Virus record (IMG/VR): IMGVR_UViG_3300009130_000011
Coordinates: 38,755 to 102,754 of that record
Strand: one strand, 5' to 3'
Length of the DNA: 64,000 nucleotides
Source of the DNA: a virus
The notes beneath the pieces were generated by a model, which saw nothing but the letters and a program-made list of their open reading frames with translations, had not been told where the DNA came from and did not search any database. The translations under genes were made by a program, and so were the position numbers. Position 1 is the stretch's first letter. Each line of letters starts with the position of its first letter. Of this stretch, positions 37,755 to 45,345 are shown piece after piece.

Positions 37755-38345
37755 TTATTCTCCAAATTTGTAACCGAAACACTCAATGTCTTTTGCATAT
37801 TTGTGAGCGATAAAATTGCGAGTTTCATCGTCGTAGCATTCGGTATAATGTTGATGCTTGCTGCTGTTTTCGCGAGAGAGTCTTTGGCGCGCAACTCCAA
37901 TTTTGTCACAAACAGTATCGAAATCTTCTTGAAGGTTCTCCGTTTTGCCTACGAAATCCATTTGATTTTTTCCGTCAATTTCTATGTAGTCAAACATGGG
38001 TTGAAAATGCATATATTCAAAAAAAGGAGCTTCAAAAACAAATTGTTCAAAAGAATTGTAGCTTTCGATTTTTTGTTTTAAAGAAAGATCTTGCTTATTG
38101 CCGAAACCCCCGGCTTTTAAGTAAGAATATGCGCTTAAAAACCTATCCCACGGGTTTCTGACAAATGTAAATTTAAAATACTTTGGCTTGCGAGCAATAT
38201 CCCCTTCTATACTGTCAACGTATTTTGCGTCTTTAATTTTACTATGGTCTCCGGGGAATCTAGGAATGCCCAGACACGGCTTAATAGAATTGCCTGCGCA
38301 TTTGGGAATATGAATAAAAATAAATTTGTTTTTATGGTGAATCAT
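37755..38345 (-). CDS. PAPS-dependent sulfotransferase, copy C
   Basis: A 196-residue paralog: MIHHKNKFIFIHIPKCAGNS as the 5' loop, FTFVRNPWDRFLSAYSYLKA as the 3' site, and the shared end SKHQHYTECYDDETRNFIAH. Overlaps the pyrophosphatase gene by 14 bases. Likely the same glycan pathway with a different acceptor. Confidence 0.9.
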   Translation of the reverse strand: MIHHKNKFIFIHIPKCAGNSIKPCLGIPRFPGDHSKIKDAKYVDSIEGDIARKPKYFKFTFVRNPWDRFLSAYSYLKAGGFGNKQDLSLKQKIESYNSFEQFVFEAPFFEYMHFQPMFDYIEIDGKNQMDFVGKTENLQEDFDTVCDKIGVARQRLSRENSSKHQHYTECYDDETRNFIAHKYAKDIECFGYKFGE

Positions 38346-38841
38346 TTTTAATACTTTCGTTTATAATTTGATATGCCATTTCTTTTTCGTGCCAATCAAA
38401 CACTTCAACCTTTTTCCCATTTAAATCTTTGTAATGCTGAAAGAAATTAGAACAAATTTTTAAGAATAAAGAGTTTACATCTTCTAGGCATGTATATTTG
38501 TTTACATGACAGGTGGGCGTAGCTAAAATTTTATAATCTTTCATACCATCGTCTTCCATGTCGAGCGCACCTATAGGAGTACACTCTACGAGAGTACCCC
38601 TGTCTATTGGGGAGTGATTGTATACCAAAACATCTAATGCATCTCCGTCTCCTCCAAGCGTATTTGGTATAAACCCGTAACTGCAAGGATACATAAAAGC
38701 AGAGGTTAAGCTTCTGTCATAAAAGAAAACTCCTAACTCGTTGTCGTATTCATACTTTGCGTTAGTGCCTTTAGGTATTTCTATAATACAGTTAATGATT
38801 TTTGGGGATTCTTTATGAATCGGTAAATTATATAAATTCAT
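38332..38841 (-). CDS. ppa: Inorganic pyrophosphatase (family I)
   Basis: A 169-residue soluble pyrophosphatase. Signature parts: INCIIEIPKGTNAKYEYD (substrate Lys), YPCSYGFIPNTLGGDGDALD with the metal-binding DGDALDVLV, and DDGMKDYKILATPTCHVNKY. All main acidic ligands appear present. The enzyme hydrolyses PPi, driving reactions that make nucleotide sugars or PAPS. Its position between sulfotransferase copies supports a role in supplying activated sulfate or sugars, though a host-like role in nucleic-acid synthesis is equally valid. Confidence 0.93.
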   Translation of the reverse strand: MNLYNLPIHKESPKIINCIIEIPKGTNAKYEYDNELGVFFYDRSLTSAFMYPCSYGFIPNTLGGDGDALDVLVYNHSPIDRGTLVECTPIGALDMEDDGMKDYKILATPTCHVNKYTCLEDVNSLFLKICSNFFQHYKDLNGKKVEVFDWHEKEMAYQIINESIKNDSP

Positions 38842-38847
38842 TTTGTT

Positions 38848-39642
38848 TTAGATTATTTTGTTATGCCACAGCCCTATACCCCTGAAGAATGACTCAAGGT
38901 GATAAGGGGTGTCGTATAGTTTCAAAGTTTTAAATCCAGAATAAGGAGGGATTGGGTGAGATATAAAGCATTCTGAAATATTTTGATTGTGTCTGTTGAT
39001 AACTTTTTGCTTTAAAAGCCTAACGCTCAGATCCCCGCAAATAAAATCTTCTGCTTCTTGTATAGAGCGCTCATCTTTAACGACATGAATTAAAGTTTCT
39101 TGCTCGTCAAGGAGTCTAAAATTGAATGCAATTTGATCATCAAAAGCTCCTGACTTATGAAGTTTTGGGCGTTCCAGTATAGATTTAAAAAGTTTTATAG
39201 TTTTTTCGTTTGATCGTACACAAATCCAGCCCATGCATATTGAGCAGTGAAATTTTTTAAAAAATCTAGTATAATTTGGCATATTGCCCACAGATGCTAT
39301 TACATCATAACCTTCAATTATATAGTCTTTAGGATTTTTAAGCCAAACTGCGTCTAAATCTGAGTGAATAATATTTTTTCCTGAATCAATTAATCTTAAA
39401 AGCTCCTTAAAGCGCGCTCCCCAATCAGCTTTAAATCCATCAGAAAAAATTTCTTTTTTAAGAATTTTAGTTTTTATATTATGATCGATTAGGTAATCAT
39501 TTATTTCGTCATCCATACAAATAACTGAATAGTTTTCAATTCCGAGGTCTTCTAAATGAAGCGCCCAATTTAAGGCGATGCGTTTAAAGCGCCCGTCCCC
39601 AAAGCCAACTATCTCAAAATCATCTATCAAATTAGAACTCAT
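38848..39642 (-). CDS. GT77-type nucleotide-sugar transferase
   Basis: A 264-residue protein with GFGDGRFKRIALNWALHLED, SGKNIIHSDLDAVWLKNPKD (D-x-D about residues 94-96), HCSICMGWICVRSNEKTIKL and SGAFDDQIAFNFRLLDEQET: the Nucleotid_trans (PF03407) block order. Such proteins add sugars such as galactose or xylose. It lies in the sulfotransferase island, so it likely builds the acceptor chain. Confidence 0.82.
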   Translation of the reverse strand: MSSNLIDDFEIVGFGDGRFKRIALNWALHLEDLGIENYSVICMDDEINDYLIDHNIKTKILKKEIFSDGFKADWGARFKELLRLIDSGKNIIHSDLDAVWLKNPKDYIIEGYDVIASVGNMPNYTRFFKKFHCSICMGWICVRSNEKTIKLFKSILERPKLHKSGAFDDQIAFNFRLLDEQETLIHVVKDERSIQEAEDFICGDLSVRLLKQKVINRHNQNISECFISHPIPPYSGFKTLKLYDTPYHLESFFRGIGLWHNKII

Positions 39643-40249
39643 ATTTTAAATGCTCTATATCTTTAGAGTAGTAATCTTGAACTATTGCCCGAGTCTCATC
39701 TGTATAGTGTTCTCTATAATCTTTGTGGTCGCTAGAATTTTTGTTGGGAATTTTAGAATAAGGGATGCCTATTTTTGAGCAGAGAAGCTCCCAGTCTGAG
39801 TTAAAACTCTCAATTTTTCCAATGAAATCAATGTGCTTCAGGTCTTTTTCTAGAATTAAATCTCCAACTATCTTACGAAAATGAATGTAATTGCATCCAC
39901 GCAGTTGATCTTTTACAAAATCAGTAAACTTTGTATCTGGAAGATTGTTATCTTTACAAAATTTTGAATCCATCTTATTGCCCCCTCCAGACTTTAGGTA
40001 AAAAAAAGCGCTAACCAGTCTATCAAAAGGGTTTCTGACAAAAGTAAATATTTTGTAGGAATCTTTGTTTATGTAAATTTCTTGCCCGCACGGCCTAATT
40101 AGATAGTAGTCATCCATTATGACTCTAAGCCTAGGGTGGCCCAACCCCATTTTTTCTTCGTCTCTATATGGCTCAAGAACTGAGCGCAAGGAAGTTCCTG
40201 CGCATTTTGGTAAATGAAGGAAGGCAAATTTTTTTGAGTGGCTAATCAT
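39632..40249 (-). CDS. PAPS-dependent sulfotransferase, copy D
   Basis: A 205-residue sulfotransferase: KKFAFLHLPKCAGTSLRSVL as the 5' loop and IFTFVRNPFDRLVSAFFYLK as the 3' site. C-terminal block DETRAIVQDYYSKDIEHLKY aligns with copies A-C but is clearly more divergent at DNA level. Overlaps the GT77 gene by 11 bases. Confidence 0.9.
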   Translation of the reverse strand: MISHSKKFAFLHLPKCAGTSLRSVLEPYRDEEKMGLGHPRLRVIMDDYYLIRPCGQEIYINKDSYKIFTFVRNPFDRLVSAFFYLKSGGGNKMDSKFCKDNNLPDTKFTDFVKDQLRGCNYIHFRKIVGDLILEKDLKHIDFIGKIESFNSDWELLCSKIGIPYSKIPNKNSSDHKDYREHYTDETRAIVQDYYSKDIEHLKYEF

Positions 40250-40250
40250 A

Positions 40251-40922
40251 TTAAAAAGAATATTTTAAAAAATCTATATCACATTCATATATTTTTTCTA
40301 CAAGCCTTTTGTCAGAAAGAGAATATATGTCTCTATAAAATGTGTCGTGGCTCTTGTTTGAATGAGGGAGTTTGCTAGATGGCGTGCCTATCATGTTGCA
40401 AACAAAATCAAAATCTTCTTGAAAACTGTCTAGCCTACCTACAAAATCAACCAAAAGATTTGGACCTTCAAAAATAAAATCACATTGAGGTTGAAATTGA
40501 ACATGATCCGGCGATGATATTATCGCATTAAGGTAATCTGTAAAGCCAAACTCGCCATTATCTGGAAGACTCATCCATTCGCATAAGTCAGGCCTGTGAT
40601 TTTTTGTATAAAAAAATTGAGATACTGCTCGCTGATATGGATTTCTAGCAAAACAAAATTTAAAATAAGAATCAAAAATATCTTTTTCTATAGCTTTTTT
40701 TATAGTTTTTGCAGGCAGATGTTGCATCCCGCCGGTAATGCCATATTGATTTCTGAAGCCGAGTCCCGATAGGCAATACTCTGGATTTTTACCCTCGCCA
40801 ATACCCATCCAAAAATTTTCGGTAATGCGATCTTCTTCTGGGAATAAAAGATCTTCAATGCTAGTGCCTCCACATTTTGGGATGTGGATAAAAATAGAAT
40901 TGTATTTATTTAGCAGGGGCAT
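40251..40922 (-). CDS. PAPS-dependent sulfotransferase, copy E
   Basis: A 223-residue, most divergent member: NSIFIHIPKCGGTSIEDLLF as the 5' loop and FKFCFARNPYQRAVSQFFYT as the 3' site. The middle has PDHVQFQPQCDFIFEGPN and the end SNKSHDTFYRDIYSLSDKRL. First gene of the island in transcription order after the 159-residue gene. Starts two bases after copy D ends. Confidence 0.88.
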   Translation of the reverse strand: MPLLNKYNSIFIHIPKCGGTSIEDLLFPEEDRITENFWMGIGEGKNPEYCLSGLGFRNQYGITGGMQHLPAKTIKKAIEKDIFDSYFKFCFARNPYQRAVSQFFYTKNHRPDLCEWMSLPDNGEFGFTDYLNAIISSPDHVQFQPQCDFIFEGPNLLVDFVGRLDSFQEDFDFVCNMIGTPSSKLPHSNKSHDTFYRDIYSLSDKRLVEKIYECDIDFLKYSF

Positions 40923-40923
40923 T

Positions 40924-41403
40924 TTAGAATAAGTCTTCTAGATCTTCTAAACTAATGGACTCCCCAGCCTCATCTGAGAGATCGTCCAATGACTTTCTAA
41001 AATTTGCTATCGAGCTTTCACTAAACCCGTAAAAGGTTATTTCCCAAAGCAAATGAGCAAGCGCTTCTGCGTCACAAATTTGCGCTTTCTTATTAACTTC
41101 GACATCTATAAGGTCTTCCCAGAGTACCAAATCTATTGCGAAAGTATCTTTACTTTCTTGTAGGCAAACATCAATAAAGCTCTCACTTAGGTCGTCTTCT
41201 GGGTCGCTTGGAAACTCTCTAATTAAAATTTTATAATCTTTTTTTAAATTTAAATCTTTTTTAAGAAGGTTATTCCATACGTCAAGGTATGCTACATCAA
41301 ATTTTTCAACCTCGCTTGAATCTCTATCCTTATAGTAGATTTTATAGAGAAAATTAAAAACATTTTTGTATACATTTGAATTGATTAGCTCTCGTAGTGT
41401 CAT
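40924..41403 (-). CDS. Unknown acidic protein (159 aa)
   Basis: A 159-residue acidic protein, MTLRELINSNVYKNVFNFLY..., with KIYYKDRDSSEVEKFDVAYL and a helical acidic end (LDDLSDEAGESISLEDLEDL). It begins the operon leading into the sulfotransferase island, two bases before copy E. No family recognised; it could be a helper of the pathway or unrelated. Confidence 0.7.
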   Translation of the reverse strand: MTLRELINSNVYKNVFNFLYKIYYKDRDSSEVEKFDVAYLDVWNNLLKKDLNLKKDYKILIREFPSDPEDDLSESFIDVCLQESKDTFAIDLVLWEDLIDVEVNKKAQICDAEALAHLLWEITFYGFSESSIANFRKSLDDLSDEAGESISLEDLEDLF

Positions 41404-41645
41404 ATTGGGGACTTATAAATTGGGTATTCTTCTGCAGGTGTGTTTGGAGGAATAATGAAACTAGGATAGTCAGCGCTGCTCCCATATTCTAAAAATTGAA
41501 TATAAACAGACTGCGCTTTAATCGCTTGGTTTTGTTTGTAAATCGTATCTTCGAGGTTTTTACACCGCTCGCTCTCTTCATACAAAAGATAAAGAAAGAA
41601 AGCACATAGAAAGCCTAGGAAATGTATTAACCTTTTATCGTTCAC
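41400..41645 (-). CDS. Small membrane-anchored protein (81 aa)
   Basis: MNDKRLIHFLGFLCAFFLYL... one N-terminal transmembrane helix, then a helical segment (YEESERCKNLEDTIYKQNQA) and a Pro/Tyr-rich end (SFIIPPNTPAEEYPIYKSPI). Spanin-like size but no lysis context. ATGA overlap with the next gene. Confidence 0.62.
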   Translation of the reverse strand: MNDKRLIHFLGFLCAFFLYLLYEESERCKNLEDTIYKQNQAIKAQSVYIQFLEYGSSADYPSFIIPPNTPAEEYPIYKSPI

Positions 41646-41658
41646 GCAAATGTTTACA

Positions 41659-41835
41659 CTAAATTCTGTTGTATCTAGAATTATAAGTGCTCATTCCGCA
41701 AAACATTGCCATTAAAATTGAGAAAATTGCTGCCAAATTTGAATCAAAAATAAAAACTACAGTAACTAATACATTTATTACAGCGCAAATAAAAAGTAGT
41801 CTACCCGTAAAATTTAAATCTGCCCAAGACTTCAT
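41659..41835 (-). CDS. Small two-helix membrane protein (58 aa)
   Basis: MKSWADLNFTGRLLFICAVI..., with two hydrophobic segments (about 13-30 and 37-52) and a basic end (YNSRYNRI). Its start overlaps the sigma-like gene's stop. Function unknown; a holin-like role is possible but unsupported. Confidence 0.6.
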   Translation of the reverse strand: MKSWADLNFTGRLLFICAVINVLVTVVFIFDSNLAAIFSILMAMFCGMSTYNSRYNRI

Positions 41836-42971
41836 TTTTTATTACCAATCCTAGGCAGCAAGCCTGTGGAGGTGAAATGCCCTCTTTTGGCTGCAACAGA
41901 CGAAATTGGCTTGCCAATAATCTCTGAAACTTCTTTGACAGAATATCCTTCTAGGAATAAATCTAGAATTTTTTGGGTTTCTTTTTTTGAATAAGCTGGC
42001 TTTGATTTAACTAAGCAAAAAGAAAGCCTATTCTTTACAGCAAAAGCCACAACTTGCCTTTTGGAGTATTTCCCATTTAAAAACTGCTTAGAAACTTCAT
42101 CAGATGTAAGTATTTTAGCATTTTTAAGTAGAAAAGATTTTAAAAAAGGCTTGTCCTTATCTTGCATGCTACAATATCCACTATCTGTGGAAAAGAAATC
42201 TTTTATCGACTGGTATCCTTTTGAAACGTTTTTAAAAGAATGATCATTAACTACAGATTTATCAAAATGATTCCTTATCTTTTCAAAAACAGTAATTTGA
42301 GTGATGGAAATTGCTTGGCGGGTCACGCCTAATGCCTCTGAGATTTCTTCTTGCTTCATTCCTTTTTCTAGCATAGATAAAACTCTAATTTCTTGATCCG
42401 TAAGAACCCCAGAGTACTCTTTGAGCATTTTTATTAAGTACTCGCATCGAGCATTTCTATCAAAATCTTCGAAAAAAGAATCCTCTTCCCCGTTGAAATC
42501 TACTGCAAGTTCAAAAGAACTTTTGAAGCCATCTTCGGTGTAATGAGTGTTATCTGTCCTTCTTTTTACATAAGATTGATTTGCTATTCTGCTGTATGTC
42601 CAGCGGCAAATGTTTTTTACAAAAGAAAAAGCTAACTTGCGAAAGCCTATGCAAGAGAAATCTCCATTAAATTCATGAATTAACTCATCTCTTTTTTTTA
42701 AGAAAGATAAATTTACTTCACTTACTAATTCCTCATGGCTCAGAAGATGATTCGCCCCCCTATACTTTCCTATAATTTTATTAATATCCTCTTGGTACTC
42801 CTCAAGGAAGGCATCAAATTTCTTAATATGAGCGGGGTGAGCTTGTGGGATAGGCTCTTTTTCTCCATAGCTGGCCTGAATATGCTCTTTTTGGCGGTCT
42901 TTAGTCGTCTTTATCCTGCCGTCAGTATTAATCGTAATATCATCTGGTAAGTAAGAGTCTTGGATCTTCAT
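41832..42971 (-). CDS. Sigma-70-like transcription factor with extra C-terminal HTH
   Basis: A 379-residue protein. The central part has a region-2-like segment (LLSHEELVSEVNLSFLKKRD then FRKLAFSFVKNICRWTYSRI) and a clear region 4: GVLTDQEIRVLSMLEKGMKQ, EEISEALGVTRQAISITQIT. The C-terminus adds YSKKETQKILDLFLEGYSVK, EVSEIIGKPISSVAAKRGHF, a Myb/GcrA-like helix-turn-helix. It could be a phage middle or late sigma factor with its own promoter specificity. It differs strongly from the ECF factor at 24644. Overlaps the next upstream gene by 4 bases. Confidence 0.78.
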   Translation of the reverse strand: MKIQDSYLPDDITINTDGRIKTTKDRQKEHIQASYGEKEPIPQAHPAHIKKFDAFLEEYQEDINKIIGKYRGANHLLSHEELVSEVNLSFLKKRDELIHEFNGDFSCIGFRKLAFSFVKNICRWTYSRIANQSYVKRRTDNTHYTEDGFKSSFELAVDFNGEEDSFFEDFDRNARCEYLIKMLKEYSGVLTDQEIRVLSMLEKGMKQEEISEALGVTRQAISITQITVFEKIRNHFDKSVVNDHSFKNVSKGYQSIKDFFSTDSGYCSMQDKDKPFLKSFLLKNAKILTSDEVSKQFLNGKYSKRQVVAFAVKNRLSFCLVKSKPAYSKKETQKILDLFLEGYSVKEVSEIIGKPISSVAAKRGHFTSTGLLPRIGNKK

Positions 42972-44071
42972 AGGCCGTTTTTCTGATTAAGGTTTTTTAT
43001 GATTCGAGTAGGAAGGCGATCAGCTTCAAAAAGACGCCGATAAGGCTTTCCGCGCCCAAAAGGACTGGGGTATTCTTCCGACCAGTTTACAAGATGCTTA
43101 GTAGTGCGAAGAAACTTTCGAAGCGTAGCGATTTGCATCCCTAAATACTCCGCAGCTTTAACGCGACAATTAGAATGTCTATCCAGCGCATCCTTAATTT
43201 TTGGAATACGTTCTTGCCACCTCTTTTCCTTCTTAGCTTTGATAGCCTTCTTCATATTAGCCGCGCGTTTAGCTTCAGATTCGGGAGAAAGATTAAAAGG
43301 GCAAAAACCTGCAGTCATCCTTTTCTTCATAGCTTTTTTTTGGGCATCAGAAAGGGCTTTTCTGTCTGGCTTTCGGCATTCGGAAAAAGGTTTTGTTGGT
43401 GGATATTCTTTCTGCCAATCAATAGATGGAAATTTAGCCATAAGTTTATAAATTTTATGCCTACTAATTCCTAGTTCTCTTGCCGCCTTGCATCGATTCC
43501 CGTTGCATTTGACCAGCGCACTTATTAAAGAACTACGAGTCGAATCCATTGCAGCTTTATTCCACTTGACCCACTTGCCATGATATATCATTCCCTCTCT
43601 TTGTTCAAGAGGTAAAATTATGCCCTTTCGGTGTTTGGCAGACCAATTTTCTTTTCCTTTTTTAAAGCCGATTTTAGAAAGGTGTTCGTAGTCTGTAGCA
43701 TTAAAACGATTGCTTTTTTCGGGAGACCTAGGCACCTCTAATTTATAGAGCAAATTATTAGGATTTGGAAATGAGGCGTCCCTTATCTGCTCCCACTGTT
43801 TTATCCCCAGTCGAACATTATTTTTACTTTTATAGTTTTTATGAAACATAAAGCCATGTATGGCTTTGGCTACAGCGGGAGGATCTTGAAAGCTAAGCCT
43901 GTCTTGTAGTAAGCGTTTAGCCTCTTCATAAGATTTTGCTTTTATAAAAACCTTATAATCTTTTTGCGAGCCATTTTTTGAGTGTTCTGTATAATTTATA
44001 TTCCAATATCTATGCGTCGCAAAAGTTTTATTCCGAAATTTTTTTTGAGCGTTAGTCTTTTTTCTTGCCAT
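42968..44071 (-). CDS. DNA-binding protein with two Fis-type HTH motifs
   Basis: A 367-residue very basic protein. Start at the ATG at 44071 (MARKKTNAQKKFRNKTFATH), seven bases after the -10; the -35 overlaps any earlier start. Two helix-turn-helix segments of Fis type are visible: ALVKCNGNRCKAARELGISR (about 191-210), followed by HKIYKLMAKF, and ALDRHSNCRVKAAEYLGMQI (about 305-324), followed by ATLRKFLR. Between them is a Lys-rich stretch. Co-transcribed with the sigma-like factor, suggesting a joint regulatory pair. No nuclease motif seen. Confidence 0.78.
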   Translation of the reverse strand: MARKKTNAQKKFRNKTFATHRYWNINYTEHSKNGSQKDYKVFIKAKSYEEAKRLLQDRLSFQDPPAVAKAIHGFMFHKNYKSKNNVRLGIKQWEQIRDASFPNPNNLLYKLEVPRSPEKSNRFNATDYEHLSKIGFKKGKENWSAKHRKGIILPLEQREGMIYHGKWVKWNKAAMDSTRSSLISALVKCNGNRCKAARELGISRHKIYKLMAKFPSIDWQKEYPPTKPFSECRKPDRKALSDAQKKAMKKRMTAGFCPFNLSPESEAKRAANMKKAIKAKKEKRWQERIPKIKDALDRHSNCRVKAAEYLGMQIATLRKFLRTTKHLVNWSEEYPSPFGRGKPYRRLFEADRLPTRIIKNLNQKNGL

Positions 44072-44078
44072 GGGAGTA

Positions 44079-44107
44079 ATTGTATCATGGCTTAATGAAA
44101 ATGTCAA
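44079..44107 (-). promoter_or_regulatory. Sigma-70 type promoter, leaderless
   Basis: TTGACA, 17-base spacer, TACAAT, then seven bases to the ATG at 44071. Confidence 0.88.
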
Positions 44108-44113
44108 GTAAAA

Positions 44114-44341
44114 TTAAGAATCTTCTTCAATGAAATCATCAGAATCTTCTTCGTCAAAGTCAAATTCCCAAAACTCTGAGTCCATTTCAAATAAAATGGT
44201 TCCGCCTTGAGATAGCTCATATACTTTCTCTTGTAATGCCCCTATAATAGTTATAGAATTGATGTCAAATTCTTCAAGATACCTTTCAACCATAGAATCT
44301 AAATCAAACCTAAATGCGTCTGTCTGAGCGTCATAATCCAT
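44114..44341 (-). CDS. Small unknown acidic protein (75 aa)
   Basis: Start at the ATG at 44341 (MDYDAQTDAFRFDLDSMVER). An acidic protein with SITIIGALQEKVYELSQGGT and an extremely acidic tail (EFWEFDFDEEDSDDFIEEDS). A DNA-mimic or partner-binding role is possible. It lies just after the terminator at 44356-44392. Confidence 0.68.
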   Translation of the reverse strand: MDYDAQTDAFRFDLDSMVERYLEEFDINSITIIGALQEKVYELSQGGTILFEMDSEFWEFDFDEEDSDDFIEEDS

Positions 44342-44355
44342 ATAGATATATATAC

Positions 44356-44392
44356 ACAAAAAAACAAAGGGGGCTCGAAATGAGCCCCCTTT
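44356..44392 (-). terminator. Rho-independent terminator
   Basis: On the minus strand an 11-bp stem AAAGGGGGCTC/GAGCCCCCTTT with a 5-base loop, followed by a T-run. Strong GC stem plus U-tract. It ends the unit that starts at the promoter at 47375-47403. Confidence 0.93.
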
Positions 44393-44417
44393 GCGCTTTA
44401 AAAGGCTTATTGAGCCT

Positions 44418-44651
44418 TTATTCGCCTTGCTTTTGTAGCAAGCCAACCAACAAAAGAAGTGTGATTAGACCTGCAAGGCTTGCACCTTCTCCGACAAATC
44501 CATTGATAATGTCTTGAAGGTTGCCGATTACATTCATACCGGCTGCTTCACCGAATACGACTTGCGCGAGGACAAGCAATCCGATGACTGACGTTAATAC
44601 TGTGAATAGCCCACCGATGGCAGACTTGACGGTTTCAGCGATGTTTTCCAT
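44418..44651 (-). CDS. Small two-helix membrane protein, probably highly expressed (77 aa)
   Basis: Start at the ATG at 44651 (MENIAETVKSAIGGLFTVLT), three bases after the porin-like gene's stop. Two hydrophobic helices (about residues 13-33 and 54-70) separated by GMNVIGNLQDIINGFVGEGA. The GC content and codon use look higher than nearby genes. Immediately followed by a strong terminator, as for an abundant mRNA. Could be a holin-like or coat-like membrane protein; cannot be decided. Confidence 0.72.
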   Translation of the reverse strand: MENIAETVKSAIGGLFTVLTSVIGLLVLAQVVFGEAAGMNVIGNLQDIINGFVGEGASLAGLITLLLLVGLLQKQGE

Positions 44652-44653
44652 AA

Positions 44654-45322
44654 TTAGAACTTTACTTTGATTCCCGCTCCCCAAAAGACGTCGGAATCAG
44701 TTTGAGTCTCTGAATCGTTATAGCTCACATTTGCAAATGCAGTTGCGCTATCAGTGATAGAGCGGCTAGCTGTCGCGGAGATTTCGTAATACTCAACCCC
44801 ATCGTTAGCTGCAAGATCGGTAAGACCAGCGCCAGCCGAAAGATCAAGGTTTACAACATCAAGATCGAAGCTGTGGCCAACTGAAAATGCATATGTATAC
44901 AAGCTTTCATCGAGATTTCTGTATACCGAAGCGCTAGGCGAAAGTAATACATCAAAAGTTCCAGAAACAAATGCCTCTAATTCTGATGGTCCTGCTTCAA
45001 GCTCATAGTGAAGAAGCCCTGCAGCAATAGATAGCGAATCTCCAAACAAAGAAGCTGTCATGCCTGCAGAAATGTCATACTTGTCGTCTCCAGCTTCCAT
45101 GCTTTGGCTAGTAGAAAAGTCTACAAAAGAACTGAAACCAGCTAGGCCAAAATCAAGTCCTAGGTTAGCGGATAAAGCTTCTTGAGAAACTGTTTGTCCA
45201 CGAAAAAACACATCAGACGAGAATCCAAGTCCAACATCTCCTTGAAGCTTAGCTTCTTGGGCGAAGGCGGCGTTAATAATAGACCCTGCTAGGGTCGCGA
45301 GTAATAGTAGTTTTGTTTTCAT
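44654..45322 (-). CDS. Outer-membrane beta-barrel (porin-like) protein
   Basis: A 222-residue protein with a signal peptide (MKTKLLLLATLAGSIINAAF, cleavage near AFA-Q), then alternating beta strands; VGLGFSSDVFFRGQTVSQEA resembles TorF-type putative porins (xSDYxFRGxSQS). The C-terminus FWGAGIKVKF ends in Phe, the usual outer-membrane assembly signal. About 12-14 strands are possible. A phage-encoded outer-membrane protein could alter the host surface to block superinfection or change nutrient entry. Base composition is richer in G+C than neighbours, which may reflect acquisition or expression. Confidence 0.82.
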   Translation of the reverse strand: MKTKLLLLATLAGSIINAAFAQEAKLQGDVGLGFSSDVFFRGQTVSQEALSANLGLDFGLAGFSSFVDFSTSQSMEAGDDKYDISAGMTASLFGDSLSIAAGLLHYELEAGPSELEAFVSGTFDVLLSPSASVYRNLDESLYTYAFSVGHSFDLDVVNLDLSAGAGLTDLAANDGVEYYEISATASRSITDSATAFANVSYNDSETQTDSDVFWGAGIKVKF

Positions 45323-45345
45323 ATTTTAATTTTTGTTTTATGAAA

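Larger units (their letters stand above)
36501..38345. repeat. Triplicated sulfotransferase genes
   Basis: Three tandem genes share strongly similar DNA at their 3' ends (plus-strand starts near 36501, 37086 and 37755, each beginning with ttctccaaatttgta), covering about 190 bases. The 5' halves have diverged. The pattern is of tandem duplication with retained or converted C-termini. Confidence 0.85.

Noticed and set aside
44079-44107. Longer start for the double-HTH gene via a TTG codon at 44107
   Set aside because: The TTG is the TTG of the -35 box TTGACA; a promoter and start codon cannot both be used, and the ATG at 44071 fits the -10 spacing.
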